Of a DNA stretch of 64,000 bases, positions 40,168 through 48,957 are shown piece by piece; the stretch's first letter is position 1, and every line of letters begins with the position of its first letter. A program made the translations under genes and the position numbers. This DNA is from Prochlorococcus sp. AG-418-M08 (GTDB lineage: Bacteria; Cyanobacteriota; Cyanobacteriia; PCC-6307; Cyanobiaceae). The notes under the pieces were generated by a model, which worked only from the letters and a program-made list of their open reading frames with translations, was not told where the DNA came from and searched no databases. Location: the NCBI GenBank assembly GCA_003213955.1, contig QCMG01000006.1, positions 39,421 through 103,420 of the forward strand, written 5' to 3'.

Positions 40168-40815
40168 ATGAATAAAAATGAAATATTTATAATTGGTTTG
40201 GGAAATCCTGGGAAAGAATATATCAAAAATAGACATAACATTGGATTTTTACTACTAGAAAATTTTGCAACAAAATATGATTCACAATTTTATTTAAAAA
40301 ATAAGTTTAAAAGTAGGTACACAGAATTCAAAATAAATGATTTTATTTACAGATTATTTATGCCTAATACTTATATGAATAATAGTGGAGATGCTGTTAG
40401 GGCAATAGTGGATTGGTATAAAATTAAATCAGATCAGCTTTTAGTAATAGTAGATGATATAGATCTTCCTCTTGGCAAGATTAGATTTAGAAAAAAAGGA
40501 AGTTCTGGAGGACACAATGGCTTAAAAGATATCATAAACAAATTGCATACTGAAAATTTCAACAGAATAAAAATAGGTATAGGTTCTCCACCTGTTAATA
40601 GAGAATCCAAAAACTTCAACACTATTTCTCATGTATTAGGTAATATATCAGCGAAAGAAAATGATACTTTAGATAAAGTTCATCAAAAGGTAATTCAATC
40701 ACTCGAGGAATTAAGTACTAAAAATGAAGATTATATTATTAGTGAACTTAATTCTTTTTACAAAAAAAAATTAAATGAAAGCAAAGCCTCAAACAACAGC
40801 ACATATAAGTATTAA
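40168..40815 (+). CDS. pth: Peptidyl-tRNA hydrolase
   Basis: Pth rescues tRNAs from prematurely released peptidyl-tRNA. The 215-residue protein has GLGNPGKEYIKNRHNIGFLLLE with the catalytic histidine, MPNTYMNNSGDAVRAI, the VDDIDLPLGKIRFRKKGSSGGHNGLKDI block, and FNRIKIGIGSP. The C-terminal tail is longer and more polar than in Escherichia coli Pth. The last 41 bases overlap the next gene in another frame. Confidence 0.96.
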   Translation: MNKNEIFIIGLGNPGKEYIKNRHNIGFLLLENFATKYDSQFYLKNKFKSRYTEFKINDFIYRLFMPNTYMNNSGDAVRAIVDWYKIKSDQLLVIVDDIDLPLGKIRFRKKGSSGGHNGLKDIINKLHTENFNRIKIGIGSPPVNRESKNFNTISHVLGNISAKENDTLDKVHQKVIQSLEELSTKNEDYIISELNSFYKKKLNESKASNNSTYKY

Positions 40816-41032
40816 AGAATACTGTTTCAGTAAACAAGAATTAAAGGGGATTGTTGAAGCAAGCGATTTCAAGTGGCAATTCACATGGTCATTTGGGAAA
40901 GGAATGTTATTTGTAAAGCCACCTTTAGGTCGAGCATTAATTGAAGACTCATTATTGAGATTTCTTTTAAAGAGAGATTATGAGCTCGAAGCTGGAAATG
41001 AATATAAATTTACTATTTCAGCCAAGTTTTAG
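40775..41032 (+). CDS. Small conserved cyanobacterial protein, DUF3146-like
   Basis: The 85-residue protein contains EASDFKWQFTWSFGKGML, PPLGRALIEDSLLRFLLKRDYEL and ends YKFTISAKF, which matches the cyanobacterial DUF3146 family as I recall it. There is no membrane segment. It overlaps pth upstream by 41 bases and the RuvC-like gene downstream (opposite strand) by 20 bases, so it is sandwiched with no free DNA. Function unknown. Confidence 0.75.
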   Translation: MKAKPQTTAHISIKEYCFSKQELKGIVEASDFKWQFTWSFGKGMLFVKPPLGRALIEDSLLRFLLKRDYELEAGNEYKFTISAKF

Positions 41033-41450
41033 TTTTTACTTTTTCACTAAAATCAAATTTAACTTGGTAATAATCCTCCATTATAATTAATGCCGCTAAT
41101 GCATCTAAATTTTTATTCAAAATAAATATTTCTCTTGGAAAAAAACTTTTTATACCCATTAAAGGGTAAATTTCAAAATATCTTTGCTTAGCTCTATAAG
41201 TTGAATGTTTTTCTTCAGCAATAATCAAATTAGGTACTAACTTTTTCAAAGCCTTTATGTAACTTTTACTACTAGTACCATTTCCAATAAGAAGTTGCAG
41301 GTTTTTTTCGTTCTGATATTTTTTTTTAACGTAATCAAAAAGTAAATAACTATTTATAACTACTGCTTCATAAACTTTTTTTTCACTTATGTCAGCCACT
41401 ATTAATCCACATTTCGACATGCCTGGATCAATAGCAATAACTCTAGACAT
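41013..41450 (-). CDS. RuvC/YqgF-type RNase H-fold protein
   Basis: The 145-residue protein opens with a RNase-H-fold strand VIAIDPGMSKCGLIVADI, has an acidic residue at the second expected site (LIIAEEKHST), and ends with LDALAALIIMED. This is the layout of RuvC/YqgF-like resolvases or rRNA-processing nucleases. It is shorter than RuvC and not the canonical YqgF. It directly abuts the DUF3084 gene and is probably in one operon with it and perhaps ntcA. Nuclease function is inferred. Confidence 0.75.
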   Translation of the reverse strand: MSRVIAIDPGMSKCGLIVADISEKKVYEAVVINSYLLFDYVKKKYQNEKNLQLLIGNGTSSKSYIKALKKLVPNLIIAEEKHSTYRAKQRYFEIYPLMGIKSFFPREIFILNKNLDALAALIIMEDYYQVKFDFSEKVKTKTWLK

Positions 41451-42422
41451 TTAAGACTTTGGATAATTGATATTTAATTCAACAATTACTGGTTGAGCCG
41501 TCCTGCTATTACTCAATGAGACAGCTTCTAATTCAAAATTAGTTTTATCATTTTTATTTAAGAAGTCTCTTAATTCTTTCAAAGAATCGCTTCTCAATTT
41601 TATTTCATTTGTAAGAGAACCTCTTCTTTTGACTTCAGCCAAGCTAGAGGAAAGTAAGAAATTTACCTTATCACCAAAATATTTTTTATTAAAACTTTCT
41701 TGTTTGAAATCAATTTTCGTTATTTTTTCTCCTTTTCTAACTATTGTTTTATTCTCTATTAACTCAGGAAAAGCATAGACATAATTTTCTCCTCTTAACA
41801 CATTCCTTGCAGATTTAATATTAATAACCCAATTACCACCATTTAAAATGGTATTTTGTATCTCTTCAATATGATTTTTTCTTAACAACAATAAATTTCT
41901 AACCTCTTTACTTTTTGGTTTAACTATCTTATGAGTGTATTCATTAGCATTGATAATGATTTTTTCTATTTGAGATTTTATATCCTCTTTGCTTGAAGAA
42001 GAAATCTCTGAAATAACAATGGATTGACCACTTCTTATTACAAACCTACCACTCCTTAATGCCATTATATTCCTTTCAAGTTGTTTAAATTCAGTCTCTT
42101 TAGCTTTAATTTTCTCTTCAAGTTTTTCTCTTTCTTTTTTTAGAGGTATCAAAACTTGTTTATTTTCTTGAAGTTTTTTCTGTAGATCTCCTAACTTAAA
42201 AAGCCCTACTCTCAATTGTCTATTTACTAATATCATTAAAAACAATGATGATGCGCTTATTAAACTTCCAGTCAAAATTGTAATTAAAATTGCCGTTTTT
42301 TTTGGTCTTAACTTTAAAACACTAAATCTAGCTTTACCAATTTTGGAACCTAGTAAATCACCTAATGTAGAAATTAAACCTCCAAGCAGTAATAAAAAAA
42401 TAATGAAGAGCCAACCAGACAC
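41451..42422 (-). CDS. DUF3084-type membrane-anchored coiled-coil protein
   Basis: The 323-residue protein has two N-terminal membrane helices (about 3-20 and 44-66), a charged coiled coil (about 75-120) and a C-terminal globular part. The N-terminal GGLISTLGDLLGSKIGKARF fits the DUF3084 family widespread in cyanobacteria. The segment between the helices contains LRPKKTAILI. Function is unknown; cell-envelope or septum association would fit the topology. It follows ntcA by 52 bases. Confidence 0.8.
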   Translation of the reverse strand: MSGWLFIIFLLLLGGLISTLGDLLGSKIGKARFSVLKLRPKKTAILITILTGSLISASSLFLMILVNRQLRVGLFKLGDLQKKLQENKQVLIPLKKEREKLEEKIKAKETEFKQLERNIMALRSGRFVIRSGQSIVISEISSSSKEDIKSQIEKIIINANEYTHKIVKPKSKEVRNLLLLRKNHIEEIQNTILNGGNWVINIKSARNVLRGENYVYAFPELIENKTIVRKGEKITKIDFKQESFNKKYFGDKVNFLLSSSLAEVKRRGSLTNEIKLRSDSLKELRDFLNKNDKTNFELEAVSLSNSRTAQPVIVELNINYPKS

Positions 42423-42474
42423 AATATTTGTATTTATTTATTATTAACATAATAGATAATTAATTGATTATGTA

Positions 42475-43209
42475 TCAATTAAATCTTTTTGCTAGTGCTA
42501 TGGGATCAAAGACTGTAATCTTTTTCCTTTCAATAGTTAGAAGTCCTGAATCCTTCAAATCTCCTAATAATCTTGTGATTGTGACTCTGGTTGAACCTAT
42601 TGCTTCTGCTATGGCTTGATGAGATAGTCTCAAATCTATAGTGATGCCCTTTTCACTTGCCACCCCAAAATCTCGACACAAAACCATCAAAAAGCTTACT
42701 AAGCGAGATGACATATCCCTATGTGTGAGAGTTTCAATCATCGTTTCTGTTTGTAGAATCCTACTTGATAGGCCTTGCAATAGTAAAAGTCCAACGGACG
42801 CATCCGCTTCAATTGCTCTCAAAACAGAATTTGCGGGAGCTGTGATCATTTCTACTCTTGTAAAAGCAATTGAATGATAAAAACGATCGGACCTATGACC
42901 TGTTAAAAGTGATAAAACACCAAAAAGGCTATTTTCCCTTAATAATGCAACAGTAATTTCTTCTCCTGATTCGTAAACTCTTGATAATCTAACAGCTCCT
43001 CTTCTTATTAAATAAACTCTCTCTGCAGGGTCTCCAGGGAAAAAGATTGTTTTGGATCTCTCTACCATTTCTGTGCTAGCTCCTTCAAGACCCTTTATTA
43101 CCTCCATTAAAGTTTTATTAATTGGAAAGCGTTCGCCAACAGTATTAATAGTATTTTGTCCAGACGGTTGCTTAGTTAAACGGCTGAATCCTCTAGAAGC
43201 TGGTAACAT
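42475..43209 (-). CDS. ntcA: Global nitrogen transcription regulator NtcA
   Basis: NtcA is the CRP/FNR-family regulator that activates nitrogen-scavenging genes when 2-oxoglutarate is high. The 244-residue protein has the effector-binding beta roll with [21 protein letters not shown], the long dimer helix, and a C-terminal helix-turn-helix [24 protein letters not shown] whose recognition helix ([11 protein letters not shown]) is fully conserved. The N-terminus carries a short extension. Promoter and NtcA box lie just upstream, suggesting positive autoregulation. Confidence 0.98.
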   Translation of the reverse strand: MLPASRGFSRLTKQPSGQNTINTVGERFPINKTLMEVIKGLEGASTEMVERSKTIFFPGDPAERVYLIRRGAVRLSRVYESGEEITVALLRENSLFGVLSLLTGHRSDRFYHSIAFTRVEMITAPANSVLRAIEADASVGLLLLQGLSSRILQTETMIETLTHRDMSSRLVSFLMVLCRDFGVASEKGITIDLRLSHQAIAEAIGSTRVTITRLLGDLKDSGLLTIERKKITVFDPIALAKRFN

Positions 43210-43229
43210 AAATATCTTTAATATTAAAA

Positions 43230-43271
43230 AATTTAAGGAGACAGATAAAAATATCTTGTATCAACAGTAAC
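43230..43271 (-). promoter_or_regulatory. NtcA-activated promoter of ntcA
   Basis: On the minus strand GTT-N8-TAC (43271-43258) differs from the NtcA consensus at one base. Exactly 22 bases further is TAAATT (43235-43230), which fits the TAN3T -10 element. That spacing is the textbook geometry of NtcA class II activation and would start transcription near 43223. Confidence 0.7.
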
Positions 43272-43348
43272 AGTTTTCAATTTTTATATTTTTTTTTGGA
43301 AAAGTTTTCTTTTATTTTTTTTTTTTGATCAGCTACCTTAAGTAAAAT

Positions 43349-43366
43349 TACACTATATGCAGTGTA
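43349..43366. promoter_or_regulatory. 18-base dyad, possible regulator site
   Basis: TACACT-N6-AGTGTA is a perfect six-base dyad immediately upstream of the -35 element of the P-loop-like gene. Position suggests an activator-binding site. It does not match the NtcA or LexA patterns I know. Confidence 0.4.
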
Positions 43367-43394
43367 TTGAAATTCAAATTATACTTAATATAGA
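43367..43394 (+). promoter_or_regulatory. Promoter of the P-loop-like gene
   Basis: TTGAAA (43367-43372), 16 bases, then TATAGA (43389-43394) place the start near 43401, about ten bases before the ATG at 43412. Confidence 0.45.
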
Positions 43395-43411
43395 TAAAGT
43401 CAATTCAAATA

Positions 43412-43996
43412 ATGGTAGTTAGTTCATTAAAAAATTATTCGACAAGTGAACCTCAGGTTGTAAACATAAATAAAAATAATAAAGAAGTAAAATTTAGAGG
43501 TCCTAATCAGAACGGTCAAATTCAGATTTATAAATCTTCTTACAGAGGAAGTTATTCATCTATCATAAGAGATTCCCTAAGAAATGCAGCTTTAGGAAGA
43601 AAAGTACTTTTAGTACAATTAATGAAGGGAGGTGTAAGACAAGGTATTGCAAATGCCCAAAAGCTTTGCGGTAATCTTACTTGGATAAGGTCATCAAATT
43701 CTTATGATCAATACGAACCAGAAGAAATAATTAATAATAAAAATCTGGCACAATCAATTAATCATTGTGTAAATGAATTATGGGAATTTAGCAAAAAAGA
43801 ATTACTATCTGGAGAATATGATCAAATTATTCTTGATGAAATTTTTCTAGCAATCGAATTTAATATTATTAATAAAGATGATTTGATTTCAACACTTGAA
43901 AACCGATTTATATCAGGAGATGTAATCCTTACTGGTACATCCATTCCTAAAAATTTCCTACTAATGGCTGACCAAATTACCGAACTCCGCTCATAA
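43412..43996 (+). CDS. CobO/BtuR-like P-loop-family protein, degenerate Walker A
   Basis: The 194-residue protein follows the corrinoid adenosyltransferase (BtuR/CobO) plan: a glycine-rich first loop after a beta strand (QIQIYKSSYRGSYSSIIRDSL), VLLVQLMKGG, and a Walker B-like YDQIILDEIFLAIEF, then ILTGTSIP. The loop lacks the G-K-[ST] needed for nucleotide phosphate binding, and its lysine is shifted. The adenosyltransferase function is therefore doubtful. The first 35 residues are polar and variable. It is divergent from ntcA and six bases ahead of dcd. Confidence 0.72.
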   Translation: MVVSSLKNYSTSEPQVVNINKNNKEVKFRGPNQNGQIQIYKSSYRGSYSSIIRDSLRNAALGRKVLLVQLMKGGVRQGIANAQKLCGNLTWIRSSNSYDQYEPEEIINNKNLAQSINHCVNELWEFSKKELLSGEYDQIILDEIFLAIEFNIINKDDLISTLENRFISGDVILTGTSIPKNFLLMADQITELRS

Positions 43997-44001
43997 GAAT
44001 T

Positions 44002-44595
44002 ATGCTAAAAAATGATCTCTGGATAAACCAAAAAGCCTCAGAAGGAATGATAAACCCTTTCCAATCAAATTTGGTGAGACATCTTGATCCCAACGAGAAA
44101 AAAAATGCAGTTTTAAGTTATGGATGTTCCTCTTATGGCTATGATTTAAGACTATCTTCTAAAGAGTTTTTAATATTTAGGCATGTACCAGGAACTGTTA
44201 TGAATCCGAAGAAGTTTAATCCTGATAATTTAGAAAAAACTACTCTTCACAAAGATAAAGATGGTCAATATTTTATTTTACCAGCGCATTCTTATGGGTT
44301 AGGGGTTGCTTTAGAAAAAATGAAAGTACCCGAAAATATTACAGTTATTTGTATAGGTAAAAGTACTTATGCTCGTCTTGGAATAATAGTAAATACAACC
44401 CCAGCGGAGGCAGGATGGGAAGGGCATCTTACATTAGAATTCAGCAACAGTTCAGGTGCAGATTGTAGGATTTATGCAAATGAAGGTATTTGTCAACTTT
44501 TGTTTTTTGAAGGTGATCCCTGCTCCACCACATATGAAGATAGGAAAGGTAAATATCAAAATCAACCAGAACAAGTAACTTTAGCCAAAATCTAA
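44002..44595 (+). CDS. dcd: dCTP deaminase
   Basis: Dcd deaminates dCTP to dUTP, feeding thymidylate synthesis. The 197-residue protein has SYGCSSYGYDLRLS, ICIGKSTYARLGIIV, and the catalytic block TPAEAGWEGHLTLEFSN. Whether it also cleaves dUTP (bifunctional type) is not decided by these motifs. It is one base ahead of thyX, and the pair forms a dNTP unit: Dcd supplies dUMP via dUTP and ThyX methylates it. Confidence 0.95.
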   Translation: MLKNDLWINQKASEGMINPFQSNLVRHLDPNEKKNAVLSYGCSSYGYDLRLSSKEFLIFRHVPGTVMNPKKFNPDNLEKTTLHKDKDGQYFILPAHSYGLGVALEKMKVPENITVICIGKSTYARLGIIVNTTPAEAGWEGHLTLEFSNSSGADCRIYANEGICQLLFFEGDPCSTTYEDRKGKYQNQPEQVTLAKI

Positions 44596-44596
44596 A

Positions 44597-45235
44597 ATGA
44601 GTAAAGTTGAGCTAATTTCTTTAACACCAGATGCCGAAAAAACCATGGCTTATATAGCCAGAGTTTCTAATCCTTCTAATCAAGCTAATGATAAATTTGC
44701 AGGATTATTAAGATATTGTATTCATCATGAACATTGGTCTGTTTTTGAACAATCATGCATGACATTAAAAATCGAAACTAATAGAGGTATAGCTGCTCAA
44801 ATTCTTAGACATAGATCCTTTACTTTTCAAGAATTCTCACAAAGATATGCAGAAACTAATTTACTTGGAAATGATATTCCTATCCCAGAGTTAAGGAGAC
44901 AAGATAAAAAAAATCGCCAAAATAGTATTGATGACATTCCTGATGAGCTCAAAAGAAAATTTTCAGGAAGAATTGCAAAACATTTTGAAGAAGCAAATAA
45001 TCTTTATGAAGAAATGCTGAATGCAGGCATTGCAAAGGAATGCGCAAGATTTATTATGCCGTTGGCTACCCCAACAAGAATTTACATGACCGGTTCCTGT
45101 AGGTCCTGGATTCACTATATACAATTAAGATCAAAAGAAGGAACTCAAAAAGAACATATGGAAATAGCTGAAGATTGTAAGACAGTATTTATCAAATATT
45201 TTCCATCTGTATCTGAAGCATTGAACTGGAAATAA
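44597..45235 (+). CDS. thyX: Flavin-dependent thymidylate synthase
   Basis: ThyX methylates dUMP to dTMP with FAD and methylene-tetrahydrofolate. The 212-residue protein carries the ThyX signature RHRSFTFQEFSQRYAE and the C-terminal block FIMPLATPTRIYMTGSCRSWIHYIQLR. It is co-transcribed with dcd. It ends three bases from the convergent thioredoxin-like gene. Confidence 0.97.
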   Translation: MSKVELISLTPDAEKTMAYIARVSNPSNQANDKFAGLLRYCIHHEHWSVFEQSCMTLKIETNRGIAAQILRHRSFTFQEFSQRYAETNLLGNDIPIPELRRQDKKNRQNSIDDIPDELKRKFSGRIAKHFEEANNLYEEMLNAGIAKECARFIMPLATPTRIYMTGSCRSWIHYIQLRSKEGTQKEHMEIAEDCKTVFIKYFPSVSEALNWK

Positions 45236-45237
45236 AA

Positions 45238-45783
45238 TTATCCGTGACTTCTCGGAGAAGACTGATAATTTTTATTTTTTTTGATAATTGAATATTCAGA
45301 ATTTAGAATTGGTTTATTACTTTTTAAATCATGTTGTAAATTATCTAGAGACTCTCTTATAGTTATTTCTTGCTGTTTACCAATAAAGGTAACTTCTAAA
45401 TTAGAGTCTCTATCAAAAAGATTGACTTGTGGTATTCCATTAACATTAAAATTTCTTATATATTTTTCCCATTTAGGATTATCCACATTTAGAAAAACAA
45501 AATTAACATCTTTTTCATATTCTTCTTTAATGTCAGCAACCTTTGGCGCCATTTCCTTACAAACTTCGCACCACTCTGCATAAAATTCAAGAAAAGTAGG
45601 TTTGTTATTTGTAAATGCTATTTCAGGGTCAATGGATAATTCTCCAAATTTCTTAAGGAGAAAGTTTGGTTGAAATAATAAATTTTTGAATGCGATTACC
45701 GATAAAATAATCAGAGTAATAAACAATATAAGTAAAGACTTTTGTGAATGATTTAAAAATGATTTTTCACTTCCAGATTGCAT
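45238..45783 (-). CDS. txlA: TxlA/HCF164-like membrane-anchored thioredoxin
   Basis: The 181-residue protein has an N-terminal membrane anchor (about 15-35) followed by a thioredoxin domain with the WCEVCKEMAP active site near residue 71, then VNGIPQVNLFD. TxlA/HCF164 proteins deliver reducing power across the thylakoid membrane for cytochrome b6f or c-type cytochrome assembly. The CxxC is intact. The anchor predicts a lumenal or periplasmic active domain. The exact target is inferred from the family. Confidence 0.85.
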   Translation of the reverse strand: MQSGSEKSFLNHSQKSLLILFITLIILSVIAFKNLLFQPNFLLKKFGELSIDPEIAFTNNKPTFLEFYAEWCEVCKEMAPKVADIKEEYEKDVNFVFLNVDNPKWEKYIRNFNVNGIPQVNLFDRDSNLEVTFIGKQQEITIRESLDNLQHDLKSNKPILNSEYSIIKKNKNYQSSPRSHG

Positions 45784-45921
45784 TATCTAATTTTAAATTT
45801 TCTTACATTTTATATAAATAAAGTAAATAAAGAGATTATCTGCCTTTTACTTTTATTCAACTGATAATATAAGTGAATGATACAAAATAAGAATTCTTAT
45901 TATACTTATTGAAACCATAAT

Positions 45922-47277
45922 ATGAAATCTATATTTGGAACTGATGGAATTAGGGGGAGATTTGATAAAGAAATAACATATTCTCTTGCATATAAGGTTG
46001 GATATGCTTTGGGAATTCTTGTAAAAACAAATAATCCAATACTTATTGGAAGAGATACAAGAACAAGTGGAGAAATTCTTTTTGAGGCTGTTTCAAGAGG
46101 TATTAATGCAGCAGGAAAAGAATTTGTATATTTAGGAATCTGTCCTACTCCAGCTATTCCATTTTTAATAAAAAAAGAAAAATTTAGTAGCGGAATTATG
46201 ATTTCTGCAAGCCACAATCCGCCTGAATATAATGGAATCAAGATTTTCAATAATAATGGAGAAAAAATTAAAAAAGATTTTGAAAATCGTATAGAAATAT
46301 TAGTTAAAGAAGCAAATAATCAATCATTTACTTATATAAATAAATCCATAATCAAAGATAATCAGCTTTTAAATACCTATACCAACGGACTTATCGATAC
46401 TATGGGAAATGAAGACTTAACAGGAATGAAAATAATTTTAGATACATGTTATGGATCAGCGACAACTTGCGCAGAAAGTATTTTCCAAAAACTAGGAGCA
46501 AATGTCAAAGTAATAAATAATGAAAAAAATGGTTTAAAAATAAATTTAAATTGTGGTTCTACATGTTTAGAACCACTAAATAAAGCCGTTAAAGAGAACA
46601 ATGCTGATATGGGATTTAGTTTCGATGGGGATGCAGATAGAGTGATAGGTATTGATTCAAGAGGCAACATACTAGATGGTGATCATATTCTATTTCTATG
46701 GGGAAGAGAACTTTTGGAAGAAAAATTACTTACAGACAACATAATCATCTCAACCAAAATGTCGAATTTGGGTTTTGAAAAGACTTGGAATAATATTGGT
46801 GGGATTTTACATAGAACTGAAGTTGGAGATAAGTACATATTTGATGCAATCAAGAAAAAAAAGGCTTTATTGGGAGGAGAGCAATCTGGACATATCCTTT
46901 CCAAAATTAATAATTTTTGTGGAGACGGTATATTAACTGCAATTCAAATCTCTAGATACTGTAAGAAAAAAAATATTACTTTAACTTCTTGGCTAAAAAG
47001 TAGCTTTTTACCATACCCTCAAAAGCTTACTAATATTCTTCTAAGTTTTGACTATAAAAATATCGAAAAATCAAATAAGAATTTCATAAATGAAACTATA
47101 GAAAGTTTTTCAAATATTAAAAATGATGATTCTAGAGTTTACATCCGCCCAAGTGGAACAGAACCAGTTTTACGTGTATTGGTTGAAGCTCAAAATCAAA
47201 AAGAAGTGGATTATTTATCATCAAAAATCACTAGAGAACTACAAACAAAGATCAATAAAATATCTAATGATTTATGA
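45922..47277 (+). CDS. glmM: Phosphoglucosamine mutase
   Basis: GlmM converts glucosamine-6-phosphate to the 1-phosphate for UDP-GlcNAc. The 451-residue protein opens [12 protein letters not shown], has the phosphoserine loop [16 protein letters not shown], the metal loop [21 protein letters not shown] and [15 protein letters not shown]. All match GlmM rather than PMM/PGM. It is divergent from txlA with a 138-base gap and nearly touches trmB at the 3' end. Confidence 0.97.
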   Translation: MKSIFGTDGIRGRFDKEITYSLAYKVGYALGILVKTNNPILIGRDTRTSGEILFEAVSRGINAAGKEFVYLGICPTPAIPFLIKKEKFSSGIMISASHNPPEYNGIKIFNNNGEKIKKDFENRIEILVKEANNQSFTYINKSIIKDNQLLNTYTNGLIDTMGNEDLTGMKIILDTCYGSATTCAESIFQKLGANVKVINNEKNGLKINLNCGSTCLEPLNKAVKENNADMGFSFDGDADRVIGIDSRGNILDGDHILFLWGRELLEEKLLTDNIIISTKMSNLGFEKTWNNIGGILHRTEVGDKYIFDAIKKKKALLGGEQSGHILSKINNFCGDGILTAIQISRYCKKKNITLTSWLKSSFLPYPQKLTNILLSFDYKNIEKSNKNFINETIESFSNIKNDDSRVYIRPSGTEPVLRVLVEAQNQKEVDYLSSKITRELQTKINKISNDL

Positions 47278-47278
47278 A

Positions 47279-47908
47279 TCAAATTTTCATATAAATACTT
47301 TCATAAATTTTAAGTTGATTCAAAATTACATATTTTTCCCTATTTGTTTGAATTTTGTTTGGATTAAAACTTCTATTTAATAGAAAATCTTCCTTAGCTA
47401 ATTTCTTGAACTTTAAACTCGCAGATATGATGTTCTCCATATATTCAAAAAGCTCTTTTACATCTGTTTTAATAAAAATCAAGGATCTGCTTTGCATTGA
47501 ATTTGAGAGAAAATTAATAATTTCAGGCTGAATCACGCGTCTTTTATGATGTTTCTTTTTAAACCATGGATCAGGAAAATAGAAAGAAATACTTCTAATT
47601 GAATCAACGAGAGATTTATTCTCAGGATGATCAAAAATATTATTTGCATTTCCAAAAGAGAAATATAAATTTTTATATTGTCTATTTTTCATTTTCAAAT
47701 TAGCATTAATAACTAATTTTTCCCTAATCTCAATTCCTATATAATTCCAATCTTTATTTTTTAGTGATAAATCGAATAAAAAATCACCAGAAGCACAACC
47801 AATATCCAAATGCAAAGGTAATTTAGGGTTTTCAAAAACCTCATTTAATGGAGGTATTGGATTTATTTCAAAAAAATGTTTACTGAGTGGATTTACATGC
47901 TGTCTCAT
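47279..47908 (-). CDS. trmB: tRNA (guanine-N7)-methyltransferase
   Basis: TrmB makes m7G46 in tRNA variable loops. The 209-residue protein has the SAM-binding motif [25 protein letters not shown], and the diagnostic [19 protein letters not shown]. It ends two bases after the glmM stop on the opposite strand. A 125-base gap separates its start from the DUF3177-like gene. Confidence 0.95.
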   Translation of the reverse strand: MRQHVNPLSKHFFEINPIPPLNEVFENPKLPLHLDIGCASGDFLFDLSLKNKDWNYIGIEIREKLVINANLKMKNRQYKNLYFSFGNANNIFDHPENKSLVDSIRSISFYFPDPWFKKKHHKRRVIQPEIINFLSNSMQSRSLIFIKTDVKELFEYMENIISASLKFKKLAKEDFLLNRSFNPNKIQTNREKYVILNQLKIYESIYMKI

Positions 47909-48033
47909 AAAAGTTATTAAATTATTTCTTACTAGAAATTAATAAGATGCATAATATTCATAACTATGACAATAATAAGTTAACAAGTAGGTGAGTGAGG
48001 TTTAATAATTATGTGTGTTAAAAAGTAAAAGAT

Positions 48034-48657
48034 TTGAACATTCTTAATCAGCTTTCCATTTGGCTATCTTTTCAACTTTCATTAGTCTTCATCTTAGGTA
48101 TTCCTTTAACTTTATTTTGCTGGTCTATTAAAAATAGCAATAAAGCGATTACAAAACTTCTGACTAATTATTGGAAAATATCACTTCTTTTTTTTATTAG
48201 CCTCATACTTTTAATAGGAAAGTACAATTACGCTCTATTGATTACAAATATTTCAACAGTAATTATGGCCATATCAGTATGGTTTTGGAATGATATTAAT
48301 GACGAATTACAAGAGTATGGGATTTCCCATGCTTTAACAACAACCACAAGAGTTTGGAGATGGTCCCTAACTTTTATATCTTTAAGTTTTTTAATTCAAA
48401 GTCTGAATAATATAAATTGTTTTTCTTTTATTAATTCTGCAGAATGCAAAATTTGGCTTCAGCCTTCGACAAATTTATACTTGATTTTAAAAAATTTATT
48501 TAATTTTTTATTTGGTGCTAGCTTTTCACAACCTGTTGCAAAATTCTTAGGTTTATTTGCATTATTGATATATGTATTAGGTTTGTTGCAATGGGCAATG
48601 ATAAAACTACCAAAAACTGGAAGGAATTCTGGTTTTTCAAATTATGGCAAAAATTGA
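48034..48657 (+). CDS. Membrane protein, DUF3177-like
   Basis: The 207-residue protein has about five hydrophobic helices and the segment DINDELQEYGISHALTTTTR between helices three and four. This combination fits the cyanobacterial DUF3177 family from memory. The start is a TTG at 48034; no ATG is in frame upstream. It has no recognisable catalytic residue. It stands alone, with trmB divergent and a 300-base gap downstream. Confidence 0.65.
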   Translation: MNILNQLSIWLSFQLSLVFILGIPLTLFCWSIKNSNKAITKLLTNYWKISLLFFISLILLIGKYNYALLITNISTVIMAISVWFWNDINDELQEYGISHALTTTTRVWRWSLTFISLSFLIQSLNNINCFSFINSAECKIWLQPSTNLYLILKNLFNFLFGASFSQPVAKFLGLFALLIYVLGLLQWAMIKLPKTGRNSGFSNYGKN

Positions 48658-48957
48658 TTTAATTAAAATTTAGAAAAAATTAATTTTATGATCCCGAATA
48701 GATTTTTTAAAACTTAAGAATTATTTATTAAGGGAAATTCTAAAGAATTTCTAAAAATAATTATTTTTTAGATGGTTAAGATCTCTAAAACTTACCAAAT
48801 ATAAATAGATTCAAAAATAAGTTGAAAGATTGCCACTTTTTAAAAAGTTCTCATAAATAAAGTACTTTTAAAAAAAAGACTTACAAGAGATTGATTAGAG
48901 AAAATACAAACTCTCACATTTGTCTTAAAAAAAGAATTTATTATTAAATGAACTTCT
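48658..48957. other. 300-base gap without a gene
   Basis: I find no open frame longer than about 15 codons and no tRNA or G/C-rich stem. The only structure is A/T-rich: GAAATTC-TAAA-GAATTTC at 48734-48751, then the palindrome AAAAATAATTATTTTT at about 48754-48769. The first could be a weak terminator for the DUF3177-like gene. The gap lies between two 3' ends. Confidence 0.5.

Noticed and set aside
45906..46904. Several minus-strand open frames antisense to glmM.
   Set aside because: They are shadows of the conserved glmM frame with no recognisable protein features or start context.
48658..48957. Possible small gene or RNA in the 300-base gap after the DUF3177-like gene.
   Set aside because: Only A/T-rich palindromes and very short frames are present; nothing supports a gene.
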